The notes under the pieces were generated by a model. The model saw nothing but the letters and a program-made list of their open reading frames with translations. It was not told the origin of the DNA and searched no databases. The position numbers and the translations under genes were made by a program. Below are positions 43,495-51,359 of a stretch of DNA of 64,000 bases, piece after piece. The stretch is from JBFWMG01 sp050251715 (GTDB lineage: Bacteria > Desulfobacterota > Desulfovibrionia > Desulfovibrionales > Desulfovibrionaceae). The stretch covers positions 148,291-212,290 of the forward strand of contig JBFWMG010000004.1 of the NCBI GenBank assembly GCA_050251715.1, written 5' to 3'. How positions within the stretch are numbered: the first letter of the stretch is position 1; every line of letters begins with the position of its first letter.

Positions 43495-45780
43495 CCGTTC
43501 CCCACCCCCGTGGGGCTGACCCGGACGAGCCGCCGGACGCGGCAGGGCCGGAAAACCGTTCCCCACCCCCGTGGGGCTGACCCGCCCGAGGACTACGCGA
43601 ACCTGCGCCAGTTCGGCCGTTCCCCACCCCCGTGGGGCTGACCCGGCGGACGTAGTTCAGAACGTCGTCTTTGCTGGCCGTTCCCCACCCCCGTGGGGCT
43701 GACCCGTCTAGAGAAAATATTGAGAGTGCCAGACAGGCCCGTTCCCCACCCCCGTGGGGCTGACCCGCGTTCAGCGAGGTCATGCGCATCCTTGTGTTGC
43801 CGTTCCCCACCCCCGTGGGGCTGACCCGTCACCGCTCCATGGGGATGTACCGCCGCACGGCCGTTCCCCACCCCCGTGGGGCTGACCCGTGTTTCTTCAT
43901 CGAATCTCCACCCGTCTTGGTCCGTTCCCCACCCCCGTGGGGCTGACCCGCATTGGGGCTTTTGGCACGGATTTTGATCCGCCCGTTCCCCACCCCCGTG
44001 GGGCTGACCCGCGGACCCCAGGCTGCCGGAGTCGAGAAACAGGCCGTTCCCCACCCCCGTGGGGCTGACCCGACGACAATAATGGATTACGGCGGCCAAA
44101 TCTTCCGTTCCCCACCCCCGTGGGGCTGACCCGGTCGCCCTCCATCACGAGATCGGGGAACTCCACCGTTCCCCACCCCCGTGGGGCTGACCCGGATTCG
44201 CAGATGCGGACGGGAACGCCACGGAACCGTTCCCCACCCCCGTGGGGCTGACCCGGCCCAGGCGGAGATCTGCGCCACGTCCGGCCACCGTTCCCCACCC
44301 CCGTGGGGCTGACCCGTTCCCCACGCTCACCATCGCCGTCGCCGGGCTCCGTTCCCCACCCCCGTGGGGCTGATCCGGTCTTGGCCGCCTCCAGGGTGCC
44401 GGACGCCGGCCGTTCCCCACCCCCGTGGGGCTGACCCGATCGAAAGGGCGTTGACATTGACTTCGGACATCCGTTCCCCACCCCCGTGGGGCTGACCCGT
44501 CCTCGTCGGAGCGGGTCTGCATGGGGTTCGCCCGTTCCCCACCCCCGTGGGGCTGACCCGGATGGCCAACCCTTACCGCTGCCGATCAAATACCGTTCCC
44601 CACCCCCGTGGGGCTGACCCGGCGCTCTGCCTCCTCTTCGCCCCACGTGGAAACCGTTCCCCACCCCCGTGGGGCTGACCCGGTCGCACGTTCCACATCT
44701 TTGGTCTTGTCTATCCGTTCCCCACCCCCGTGGGGCTGACCCGTTTGGCAAAAAGGTATTGTGCATTATCGCCGTCCGTTCCCCACCCCCGTGGGGCTGA
44801 CCCGCGCGCGGCGATTGCGGCGGCGCGGAAGCGCGGCCGTTCCCCACCCCCGTGGGGCTGACCCGCTCTTCAAAAACCTCGTCGACGCGATCCTGGACCG
44901 TTCCCCACCCCCGTGGGGCTGACCCGGTGCTGGGCATCGTGCAGCACGGGTTCAGCGCCCGTTCCCCACCCCCGTGGGGCTGACCCGGCGGTGGCGGCGG
45001 CCTGGGAGGGCGTAAAAAACCGTTCCCCACCCCCGTGGGGCTGACCCACAGGCCTCCCGACGCCCAGGCCTTCTTAAGTTCCGTTCCCCACCCCCGTGGG
45101 GCTGACCCGATCTTCAAAAACCTCGTCGACGCGATCCTGGACCGTTCCCCACCCCCGTGGGGCTGACCCGGGGTAGCTCTATGACCAAGATCGAATGGAC
45201 TGCCGTTCCCCACCCCCGTGGGGCTGACCCGGTTAAATCAAACGGTGGACGGAAACACCACAACCGTTCCCCACCCCCGTGGGGCTGACCCGGGCCTGGA
45301 ACTCAACGGAATCCTCGGCCACGCCCGTTCCCCACCCCCGTGGGGCTGACCCAGGCGTGCCGCACGGCTTTGCGGCCCGTGGCGCCCGTTCCCCACCCCC
45401 GTGGGGCTGACCCGGAGTCCATGGGCATGATCCCTGATTGGGGCGGCCGTTCCCCACCCCCGTGGGGCTGACCCGGCGCTTTCGTTTGCGCGTGAGGTGT
45501 CAGAGCCCCGTTCCCCACCCCCGTGGGGCTGACCCGGTGTCCTCCTGTTGGTTATTGTGCGGCCCGCGCCGTTCCCCACCCCCGTGGGGCTGACCCGTCG
45601 AACACGTAGAGCACTGCCAGCGCCAAAAGCCGTTCCCCACCCCCGTGGGGCTGACCCGTATCTGGGCGTGGTTCGATTCCTACGCCTACGCCGTTCCCCA
45701 CCCCCGTGGGGCTGACCCGTACGCCGCCAGGTGCATGGCGCTGGTCACGGTCCGTTCCCCACCCCCGTGGGGCTGACCAG
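43495..45780 (+). CRISPR. Type I-E CRISPR array, 38 repeats and 37 spacers
   Basis: The 29-nt repeat starts CCGTTCCCCACCCCCGTGGG and ends in GCTGACCCG, like the E. coli-type GTTCCCC...GGGG repeat, with stem CCCCAC / GTGGGG. Repeat starts fall at exact 61-nt steps from 43495 to 45752, so every spacer is 32 nt. Deviating repeats: 44349 (GATCCG end), 45020 and 45325 (last base A), and the final one at 45752 (ends ACCAG), which marks the distal, oldest end. Leader and cas2 lie on the left, giving transcription to the right. Confidence 0.98.
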
Positions 45781-45973
45781 TTCCGGGCAGCGGCGCGAAC
45801 ACGCCACGCCCTGCCGCATCTCCGGCGTGGCGCTCGTCTCGCTTGGCGTCACCGCCCTTGCCCTGGTTCCCTGACCGGCACGCCGCACACAACGGCGGCG
45901 GCCAAGCCCTGTACGGGCCTGGCCGCCGGATATGCGAGGGCCGCCGTCCCATGCCGGGACGCGCCACGCCCTC
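45781..45973. other. Spacer between CRISPR array and MITE-like element
   Basis: GC-rich non-coding sequence with a GGCGGCGGCCAAGCCC...GGCCTGGCCGCCG type inverted repeat around 45890-45925. No gene, degenerate repeat or cas remnant seen. Confidence 0.45.
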
Positions 45974-46080
45974 CTAGCGCATGGCAGCATTGAAACAATG
46001 CGCCAACTTGAAATAATGAAGCTTTATTTCAACAAGATGCATAAGAGCATCTCATCGTTTTCAAAGGCAAGATGCTCTAG
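45974..46080 (-). mobile_element. MITE-like element E, copy 1 (107 bp)
   Basis: Terminal inverted repeats CTAGCGCAT and its near complement GATGCTCTAG, bounded by CTAG on both ends, with an internal inverted repeat CTTGAAATAA...TTATTTCAA. Homologous to 57693-57799 and 62039-62144. The right CTAG contains the TAG stop of the TonB-dependent receptor gene. Confidence 0.7.
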
Positions 46081-48104
46081 AACGACACCCGCCAGCCCGC
46101 GACGGCGCTTATGCCGGGCTGCCGCAGTTCGATGCCGCGCGACGTGGACAGGTAATTGAGATAGCGCTCGTTGAGCAGGTTGGTCACGCCCAGGGTTATT
46201 TCGTGCTTCAGGCCCGCCTGGTGGAAGGCGTACCCGCAACGCAGGTTGACCGAGTTCCAGGCGTCCGACTTGAGCGCGCCCGAGGGCACGTCGTACTGGC
46301 CCAGCGCCCACTGGTTTTCCGCCAGCCACCAGAAGCCCGAGGCCAGATCCTGGCGCACGCCCACCAGGCCGTTGATGGGCGGCATGAAGGGCAGGGGCTC
46401 GCCCGCCGTCTTGTCGCGGCCATGCGTGTAGGCGGCGTTGCCATACGCCTGCCAGCCGGACGCGATATCCCACGCCAGCGACAGCTCCGCGCCAAAGATT
46501 TCCGCCTCGGACACGCTGTCCATCCGGTAGCTGGTGGCCGTGACCATCTTGCTGGTTATCATGTCGTCGATCAGGTTGGCGTACACGGCCGCGTCCAGGC
46601 GCACGGGACCGCCGACGCGGTGCAGGCCCAGTTCAAAAAACTGTGACCGCTCGGGATCCAGATCCGGGTTGCCCGTCTCGGTCACGCCGCCGCCAAGGCT
46701 GATGTTCTTGAACAGCTCCAGGATGTTGGGCGCGCGATAACTGCCAGCCGCCACCGCCGTGGCGGTCCAGTCCGGGTTCAGGACGCGGGTCAGCCCCGCA
46801 TGGGCGTTCCATGCCGTGGTGCGGTGGGTGCCGGCCGCGTTCGCACCGGCCTCCTGGTTGGTGACGGACACGTGATCCAGGCGCGCGCCATAGTTGAGAA
46901 TCCAATCGGCGGAAAGTTCCCAGTCATCCTCGGCGTACACGCCGGTGGTGAACTGGCGGGTGTCGGGCGTGGGCTTGTCCGAAAGCGACGCGCCCGCCGT
47001 GGTCCTGCGGATGCGCGAGGAGGTCATGTACCAGTTGGACACGTCCACGCCCGCTACGAGGCGGTGGCCGCCCAGCGCAAAGATGTTGCGCCAGTCGCCC
47101 GCCAGGGTCTCGTGGTCGGCCGCCGGCTCTATCCAGGCCACCGCGCCCGAGGTGAACGAGTCGATGCGCGGGTTGCGCTCGATCATCTGATAGTAGACCT
47201 TGAGGGTGGACTGGGTGAACACGTCCGATTCCGGGCGGATGGTGTGATCCACCTCCACCAGCCTGCCGCTGTTCCTGCGCAGCGACACCTCGGCGTTGCC
47301 GGGCAACGGGGCCGTGCCGGTGCCGGGAATGCCCACGTCCTCGCCGGTGGAGGCCTGGTACATGAAGTGGGTGGTCTGGCGGTCGTCCCATTTGGCCGCG
47401 CCCGATATCTTGCCGTAGAAATCGCGGTACTGGCTGTTGGCCACGGGGCTGCCGCCGCCGTCATCATAGCCCGCATGTTCGCGCCACCCGCCCGAGGCGT
47501 GCAGCCAGGCGTTTGCCGCGCCATACGACAGGTTCATATAGGTGTCCGCGCCCAGCGGATTGGTGGCTCCCCCCGCAGACAACTCGCCGCTCCATTTCCC
47601 TTCCTTGGAAAAGGTGCCCTGCTTGGTGATGATATTGACCACGCCGCCCGTGGAGCCCGAGCCATACAGGGAACTGATGGGCCCCTTGAGCACTTCCACG
47701 CGCGCCACGTCCTCGGGGTTGACCAGGCCGAGGCGGCCATTGATGTCCGTGGTCACGTTCATGCGGCAGCCGTCCACCAGAATGACCACGGCGTCGCGCC
47801 CCAGCCCACGGATGTTCACGTCCGCGCCCCAGGGGGAGTCGTCGGTGCGCGACACGCCCGCCAGCCGGTCGATGACGTCGGTCACGCTCACGGGCTGCGC
47901 CACCTGGATTTCCTGCACATCCACCACGCCCACGCCACCGGGGGTGAGGGAGGCGGGCGCTTCCACCCCACGGGCCGTCACGGTTATGCCCTCCAGTTCG
48001 TAGTCGCCTTTCCCGGCGGCCAGGACGCAAGGCGCGGCGGCCAGGGAAACGAGGGCAAGGGACAGGAGACAACACGACAACACCAGCCACATGCGATGGG
48101 ACAT
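46077..48104 (-). CDS. TonB-dependent outer-membrane receptor
   Basis: A 675-residue receptor for a metal complex. It has a signal peptide (cleavage near AAPCVLAAG), a TonB box-like LEGITVTARG, an N-terminal plug (VTDVIDRLAGVSRTDD, DVNIRGLGRDAVVILVDGCRM, VEVLKGPISSLYGSGSTGGVVNIITK) and a 22-strand type barrel ending in the canonical terminal Phe (GWRVSF). ATG 48104 follows GAGG. It is 7 bp downstream of a TM1266-like regulator gene, with an operator before that gene. Siderophore, heme or nickel chelate are possible ligands; the sequence alone does not decide. Confidence 0.9.
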   Translation of the reverse strand: MSHRMWLVLSCCLLSLALVSLAAAPCVLAAGKGDYELEGITVTARGVEAPASLTPGGVGVVDVQEIQVAQPVSVTDVIDRLAGVSRTDDSPWGADVNIRGLGRDAVVILVDGCRMNVTTDINGRLGLVNPEDVARVEVLKGPISSLYGSGSTGGVVNIITKQGTFSKEGKWSGELSAGGATNPLGADTYMNLSYGAANAWLHASGGWREHAGYDDGGGSPVANSQYRDFYGKISGAAKWDDRQTTHFMYQASTGEDVGIPGTGTAPLPGNAEVSLRRNSGRLVEVDHTIRPESDVFTQSTLKVYYQMIERNPRIDSFTSGAVAWIEPAADHETLAGDWRNIFALGGHRLVAGVDVSNWYMTSSRIRRTTAGASLSDKPTPDTRQFTTGVYAEDDWELSADWILNYGARLDHVSVTNQEAGANAAGTHRTTAWNAHAGLTRVLNPDWTATAVAAGSYRAPNILELFKNISLGGGVTETGNPDLDPERSQFFELGLHRVGGPVRLDAAVYANLIDDMITSKMVTATSYRMDSVSEAEIFGAELSLAWDIASGWQAYGNAAYTHGRDKTAGEPLPFMPPINGLVGVRQDLASGFWWLAENQWALGQYDVPSGALKSDAWNSVNLRCGYAFHQAGLKHEITLGVTNLLNERYLNYLSTSRGIELRQPGISAVAGWRVSF

Positions 48105-48111
48105 GACATCC

Positions 48112-48480
48112 TCACAGGAGAAAGGATTTGACCTTGACGTCGCCCACCATGCCGAGCTTGCCGGTAAATGCGCCCAACTCGTTGGTGGTGGCGTCGATGA
48201 CCACGCAGTACATGCTTCTGCCGGGTCTGCGGCAGGGAACACCGGTCTTGTAGAGGATGATATGGCGAAACGCCTTGAGGAGCTCCTTCAGGCGTTCGCT
48301 GCTGCCGCCCCTTCCGAGAAACAGGATGCCCACCACGCCGAGGCGGCGGACATCGCCGGACGCGGCATCGTCGTCCGCGCCCGGCGCCCCGGGCGTGGGG
48401 CCGGTCTTTTGGTCCGCGCCCGGTCCGGTTGCCGCGTGGCGATCCGGGTCTGGCGTTCTGGCCGGTGGCTTGATAGGCAT
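48112..48480 (-). CDS. TM1266-like iron-only hydrogenase system regulator
   Basis: A 122-residue protein whose last ~75 residues (VGILFLGRG, then MYCVVIDATTNELGAFTGKLGMVGDVKVKS) match the small ferredoxin-like TM1266 family annotated as iron-only hydrogenase regulator and related to the NikR C-terminal fold. The first ~45 residues are a Pro/Asp-rich, probably disordered extension absent from the typical ~80-residue family member. Start ATG 48480, with TAGGAGG ten bases upstream; GTG at 48489 is too close to that site. Cotranscribed with the TonB receptor, and HydAB lies nearby. Confidence 0.75.
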   Translation of the reverse strand: MPIKPPARTPDPDRHAATGPGADQKTGPTPGAPGADDDAASGDVRRLGVVGILFLGRGGSSERLKELLKAFRHIILYKTGVPCRRPGRSMYCVVIDATTNELGAFTGKLGMVGDVKVKSFLL

Positions 48481-48499
48481 CGCTCGCACGCCTCCTATT

Positions 48500-48526
48500 G
48501 TGTTATTAAATATAATTTAATAACAC
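48500..48526. promoter_or_regulatory. 27-bp operator (GTGTTAT-N13-ATAACAC), regulator/receptor promoter
   Basis: Perfect 12-bp inverted repeat GTGTTATTAAAT / ATTTAATAACAC with a 3-bp centre, 20 bp upstream of the regulator start and directly after the predicted -10. It resembles the NikR-type sites reported for Desulfovibrio (GTGTTAC half-sites, 13-14 bp apart, from memory). A similar site lies before hydA at 51258. Confidence 0.7.
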
Positions 48527-48530
48527 GATA

Positions 48531-48559
48531 CGTCTATCCTCTTGAACACGGAACGTCAA
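48531..48559 (-). promoter_or_regulatory. Predicted promoter of the regulator/TonB-receptor operon
   Basis: TTGACG (complement of 48554-48559), 17-bp spacer, weak TAGACG (complement of 48531-48536), with the operator starting 4 bp further downstream, at the expected transcription start. Confidence 0.5.
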
Positions 48560-48693
48560 CAAACCGTTAGACAACTATTGAAATTTATGAAAGAACGCTT
48601 CCAGTAGAAACTTGAAGTCCCACTTATGCGTTATAATTATTAGCATAAAATAATATAAATAGTAACACGACAACCATCGCAACGAGGTACCTC

Positions 48694-49197
48694 ATGCTGC
48701 AACGAACAGGATGCATCGCCGTGGTGATGTGCATGCTGGCCATGGCTGCGGGAGCCTGGGCTCACGAACTGCCCCGCGTGCTCATCCAGCGGGGCGAGCG
48801 CTTCCTGGCCATGGGCAAACTCGATGCGGCCATCGCCAACTACAGCCAGGTCATCGCCTGCTGCGAGGGCACGGCCGAGGCGGCGGAAGCGCACAACGAC
48901 CTGGGCGTGGCCTATGTCCGCAAGGGCGACCATGCCCGCGCCGTCGCGGAATACCGCAAGGCGCTGGAGGGCGGCGGCTACCCCCTGGCCCACTTCAACC
49001 TGGGCAAGGCCTTGCGCGACGAGGCCGCGCAGGCCTCGGCCACGGCGCAGCGCGAACAACTGCGCACCGCGTCCCGCCAGGAATTCCAGACCTTCCTGCA
49101 ATGGCTGCGCAGCGACGCGCTCAAGCCCACCGTGGTCACCTACCAGCAGCCCGAAATCGAAGCCTATGTGGAGGAGGCGTTGCGGGAACTGCGGTAA
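48694..49197 (+). CDS. Secreted TPR-repeat protein
   Basis: A 167-residue periplasmic protein. A signal peptide ends at AAGAWAHE (about residue 23), then two to three TPR motifs follow (RGERFLAMGKLDAAIANYSQVI and AEAHNDLGVAYVRKGDHARAVAEYRKAL), giving a protein-protein interaction domain. It diverges from the regulator/receptor operon, with an AT-rich intergenic region that carries a lone GTAACAC half-site at 48662-48668. Function unknown; a role in metal uptake or hydrogenase assembly is possible from position only. Confidence 0.8.
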   Translation: MLQRTGCIAVVMCMLAMAAGAWAHELPRVLIQRGERFLAMGKLDAAIANYSQVIACCEGTAEAAEAHNDLGVAYVRKGDHARAVAEYRKALEGGGYPLAHFNLGKALRDEAAQASATAQREQLRTASRQEFQTFLQWLRSDALKPTVVTYQQPEIEAYVEEALRELR

Positions 49198-49587
49198 GCC
49201 GCGCGCCCGCGCGTATCGCCGCGCCCGCCCTTGGCGGCCGTCATTCCTCCCGCCGCCATCTCTCCCGGCCGTTGCCTCCCGCGCCGCCGCGACCGCGCGG
49301 CGCCCCCATTCCCGCCCCGCCCCACCGCAACGCCCGAACCCGCCGGACGTTGCCACCCGCGACAGCGCCGCGCCAGGGGCCATTGCATGCCACGCCCGAT
49401 GGATACGCAGAGCCCGCCGCGCACACCGCAACGCGGCTTGCGCGCCCTTGCGGAACAGGCCTGTGCGCGCCCAATAGGCGCCTCTGATGCAATGGGGAAA
49501 ACGGGCAGGACGGAGTAAGATGCAACCCTATGGTTCAGAACGACCCTTGCCTCAGGCTGCGTCTTGGAGGTGCTTTCTTGTCGGAAA
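49198..49587. other. Intergenic region without recognisable gene
   Basis: GC-rich, low-complexity sequence with many CCGCGC runs; open frames here on both strands have atypical Pro/Arg-rich composition and no ribosome sites. No hydAB terminator with a T run is visible. Confidence 0.5.
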
Positions 49588-49929
49588 CTAGATCTTCAAC
49601 TGGATGCCCTTGGCCTTGAGAGCCTTCACGTTGGCGCTCCTGTCAAAATAATAGGTGTGCAGCAGTTCATGCGACTTGTGCCCGCACGGACCGTCCGCCA
49701 GAAAACCGTCCTTGGCGTAGAGTTTCTGCACCATGGGGTTGTCCTGGGACTTGCGGATCTTGTAGACCTTGGCGTCCGCCGCATACACGGAGGCCTGCCG
49801 TTTGCCCACAAAATCCATGGCTGCGGCTTCCGCCTCGGCCTCAAAGCCCATTCCGGTCACGGCAAGGGCCACGGCAGCGCCCGTGACCTTCATGAAGGTG
49901 CGTCTGTTCATATCCAGTGTGTTGCTCAT
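49588..49929 (-). CDS. hydB: Periplasmic [FeFe] hydrogenase small subunit
   Basis: A 113-residue protein with a Tat signal NRRTFMKVTGAAVALAV, exporting the folded heterodimer, and a small mature domain with VYAADAKVYKIRKSQDNPMV and PCGHKSHELLHTYYFD, matching D. vulgaris HydB. It wraps around the large subunit, which lacks its own signal. It starts 15 bp after hydA, in one operon. Confidence 0.93.
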   Translation of the reverse strand: MSNTLDMNRRTFMKVTGAAVALAVTGMGFEAEAEAAAMDFVGKRQASVYAADAKVYKIRKSQDNPMVQKLYAKDGFLADGPCGHKSHELLHTYYFDRSANVKALKAKGIQLKI

Positions 49930-49944
49930 GATCGCCTTTCCTCC

Positions 49945-51192
49945 CTACGCCTTGATGCCGAAGCGTTGCTTGTAGCCCGCCAGCAGCGAGGACTCGTTGC
50001 TGGAAACGCGGACGCCTGGATCGAGCGGCTGGCCGCCGCCGTTCACGCACCCGCCGGGGCAGGTCATGATCTCGATGAAGTGGTAGGGCGACTTGCCGGC
50101 CTTCACTTCCTCGCAGATCTTGGCCGCGTTCTCCAGGCCGCTGGCCACGCAGACATTGACGTCGCCGAAGTTGGGCACCTTGACCGTGGCGGCCTTGATG
50201 CCTTCGTGGGTGCGCACGGCCTTGATGTCGGGATCCTTCAGCTTCTGGCCGGAGAGCACTTCATAGGCCAGCCGCAGGGCCGCTTCCATGACGCCGCCGC
50301 TGGTGCCGAAGATCGTGGCCGCGCCCGTGGACGCGCCCAGCGCCGCATCGGGAGCCTCGTCGGGCAGTTTGGCGAACTCGATACCCGCCTGCTTGATCAT
50401 GTACGCCAGCTCGCGCGTGGTGATGGTGGCATCGATGTCGCGGTAGCCGCTGGACGCCAGCTCGGGCCGCATGCCCTCGTACTTCTTGGCGATGCAGGGC
50501 ATGATGGACACGGTGTAGTATTTGGCCGGATTTTCCTTGGTCTGTGCCGCGCCATAGGTCTTGGCCAGGGGACCAAGCATCCCGATGGGCGATTTGCAAG
50601 TGGACAGATGCGGAATGATTTCCGGATAGTAGCTTTCCACGAACTTGACCCAGCCAGGACAGCACGAGGTGAACTGCGGCAGCGGGAAATGGTGGTCGGG
50701 CTTCTTGACCCGGTTGATGAGCTCCGTGCCCTCCTCCATGATGGTCACGTCAGCGGTCCACTCGTTGTCCCAGATATGGTCAAAACCCAACCGGCGCAGG
50801 GCCGCGTGCATCTTGCCGCCCACATACGTTCCCGCAGGCATGCCAAAAGCCTCGCCCAGGCCATAGCGCACGGCGGGCGCGGGCATGGACACCACGATGG
50901 TGTCCGGATCCCGCAACGCGGCCATGATGTCGTCCACATAGGATACCTGCTCGTAGATCGCGCCATACGGGCAGTTGACAAGACACTGGCCACAGTTGAT
51001 GCACCCGGCCGGGTCCAGAACCTTGTGGATTCCGGCATCGTTGGCGGGCTGGATGATGCCCGTGGGGCAGACGCTGTTGCACGTGCCGCACGCCTGGCAT
51101 TTGTACGGATCGACCTGCACCATGGAGAACGAGTTTGGATCGACCCCCTTTGGCGCCTTTCCGGTACTCATGACTTTTTCAATCTCCAACAT
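49945..51192 (-). CDS. hydA: Periplasmic [FeFe] hydrogenase large (catalytic) subunit
   Basis: Oxidises or makes H2. The 415-residue protein has two [4Fe-4S] sites (CQACGTCNSVCP near 39, CINCGQCLVNCP near 69), then the H-cluster motifs TSCCPGW (L1), MPCIAKKYE (L2) and the C-terminal CPGGCVNGGGQP (L3). It is close to D. vulgaris HydA in length and sequence. ATG 51192 follows AAGGAGG, rather than the in-frame ATG upstream. Maturases HydE, HydF and HydG are not in the window. An operator overlaps the predicted start of transcription. Confidence 0.96.
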   Translation of the reverse strand: MLEIEKVMSTGKAPKGVDPNSFSMVQVDPYKCQACGTCNSVCPTGIIQPANDAGIHKVLDPAGCINCGQCLVNCPYGAIYEQVSYVDDIMAALRDPDTIVVSMPAPAVRYGLGEAFGMPAGTYVGGKMHAALRRLGFDHIWDNEWTADVTIMEEGTELINRVKKPDHHFPLPQFTSCCPGWVKFVESYYPEIIPHLSTCKSPIGMLGPLAKTYGAAQTKENPAKYYTVSIMPCIAKKYEGMRPELASSGYRDIDATITTRELAYMIKQAGIEFAKLPDEAPDAALGASTGAATIFGTSGGVMEAALRLAYEVLSGQKLKDPDIKAVRTHEGIKAATVKVPNFGDVNVCVASGLENAAKICEEVKAGKSPYHFIEIMTCPGGCVNGGGQPLDPGVRVSSNESSLLAGYKQRFGIKA

Positions 51193-51257
51193 TTCTGTTC
51201 CTCCTTTGATTGTTAGAGCCACAGTCCTTGCGCTGTTGTGTATGAATCAACGCCTCC

Positions 51258-51284
51258 GTGTTAAAAATATTTAATTCGTATCAC
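51258..51284. promoter_or_regulatory. 27-bp operator upstream of hydAB
   Basis: GTGTTAA-N13-GTATCAC, same 27-bp geometry as 48500-48526 with one mismatch per half and an AT-rich centre. It begins 8 bp downstream of the -10, covering the likely transcription start, a repressor position. Confidence 0.6.
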
Positions 51285-51292
51285 GATCTATG

Positions 51293-51320
51293 TATATATG
51301 TTAGAAAAGTAGCATGTCAA
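51293..51320 (-). promoter_or_regulatory. Predicted hydAB promoter
   Basis: TTGACA (complement of 51315-51320), 16-bp spacer, TATATA (51293-51298), reading towards hydA. Confidence 0.65.
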
Positions 51321-51359
51321 CGAAAATCCCGCCACCCGGATACACTTTTTGAACGGTGT

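Noticed and set aside
43593..45579. Long minus-strand open frames across the CRISPR array encoding repeated PTGVGN / QPHGGGER peptides
   Set aside because: They are translations of the 29-nt repeat; the 61-nt period cycles the frame and none has a ribosome site. Not genes.
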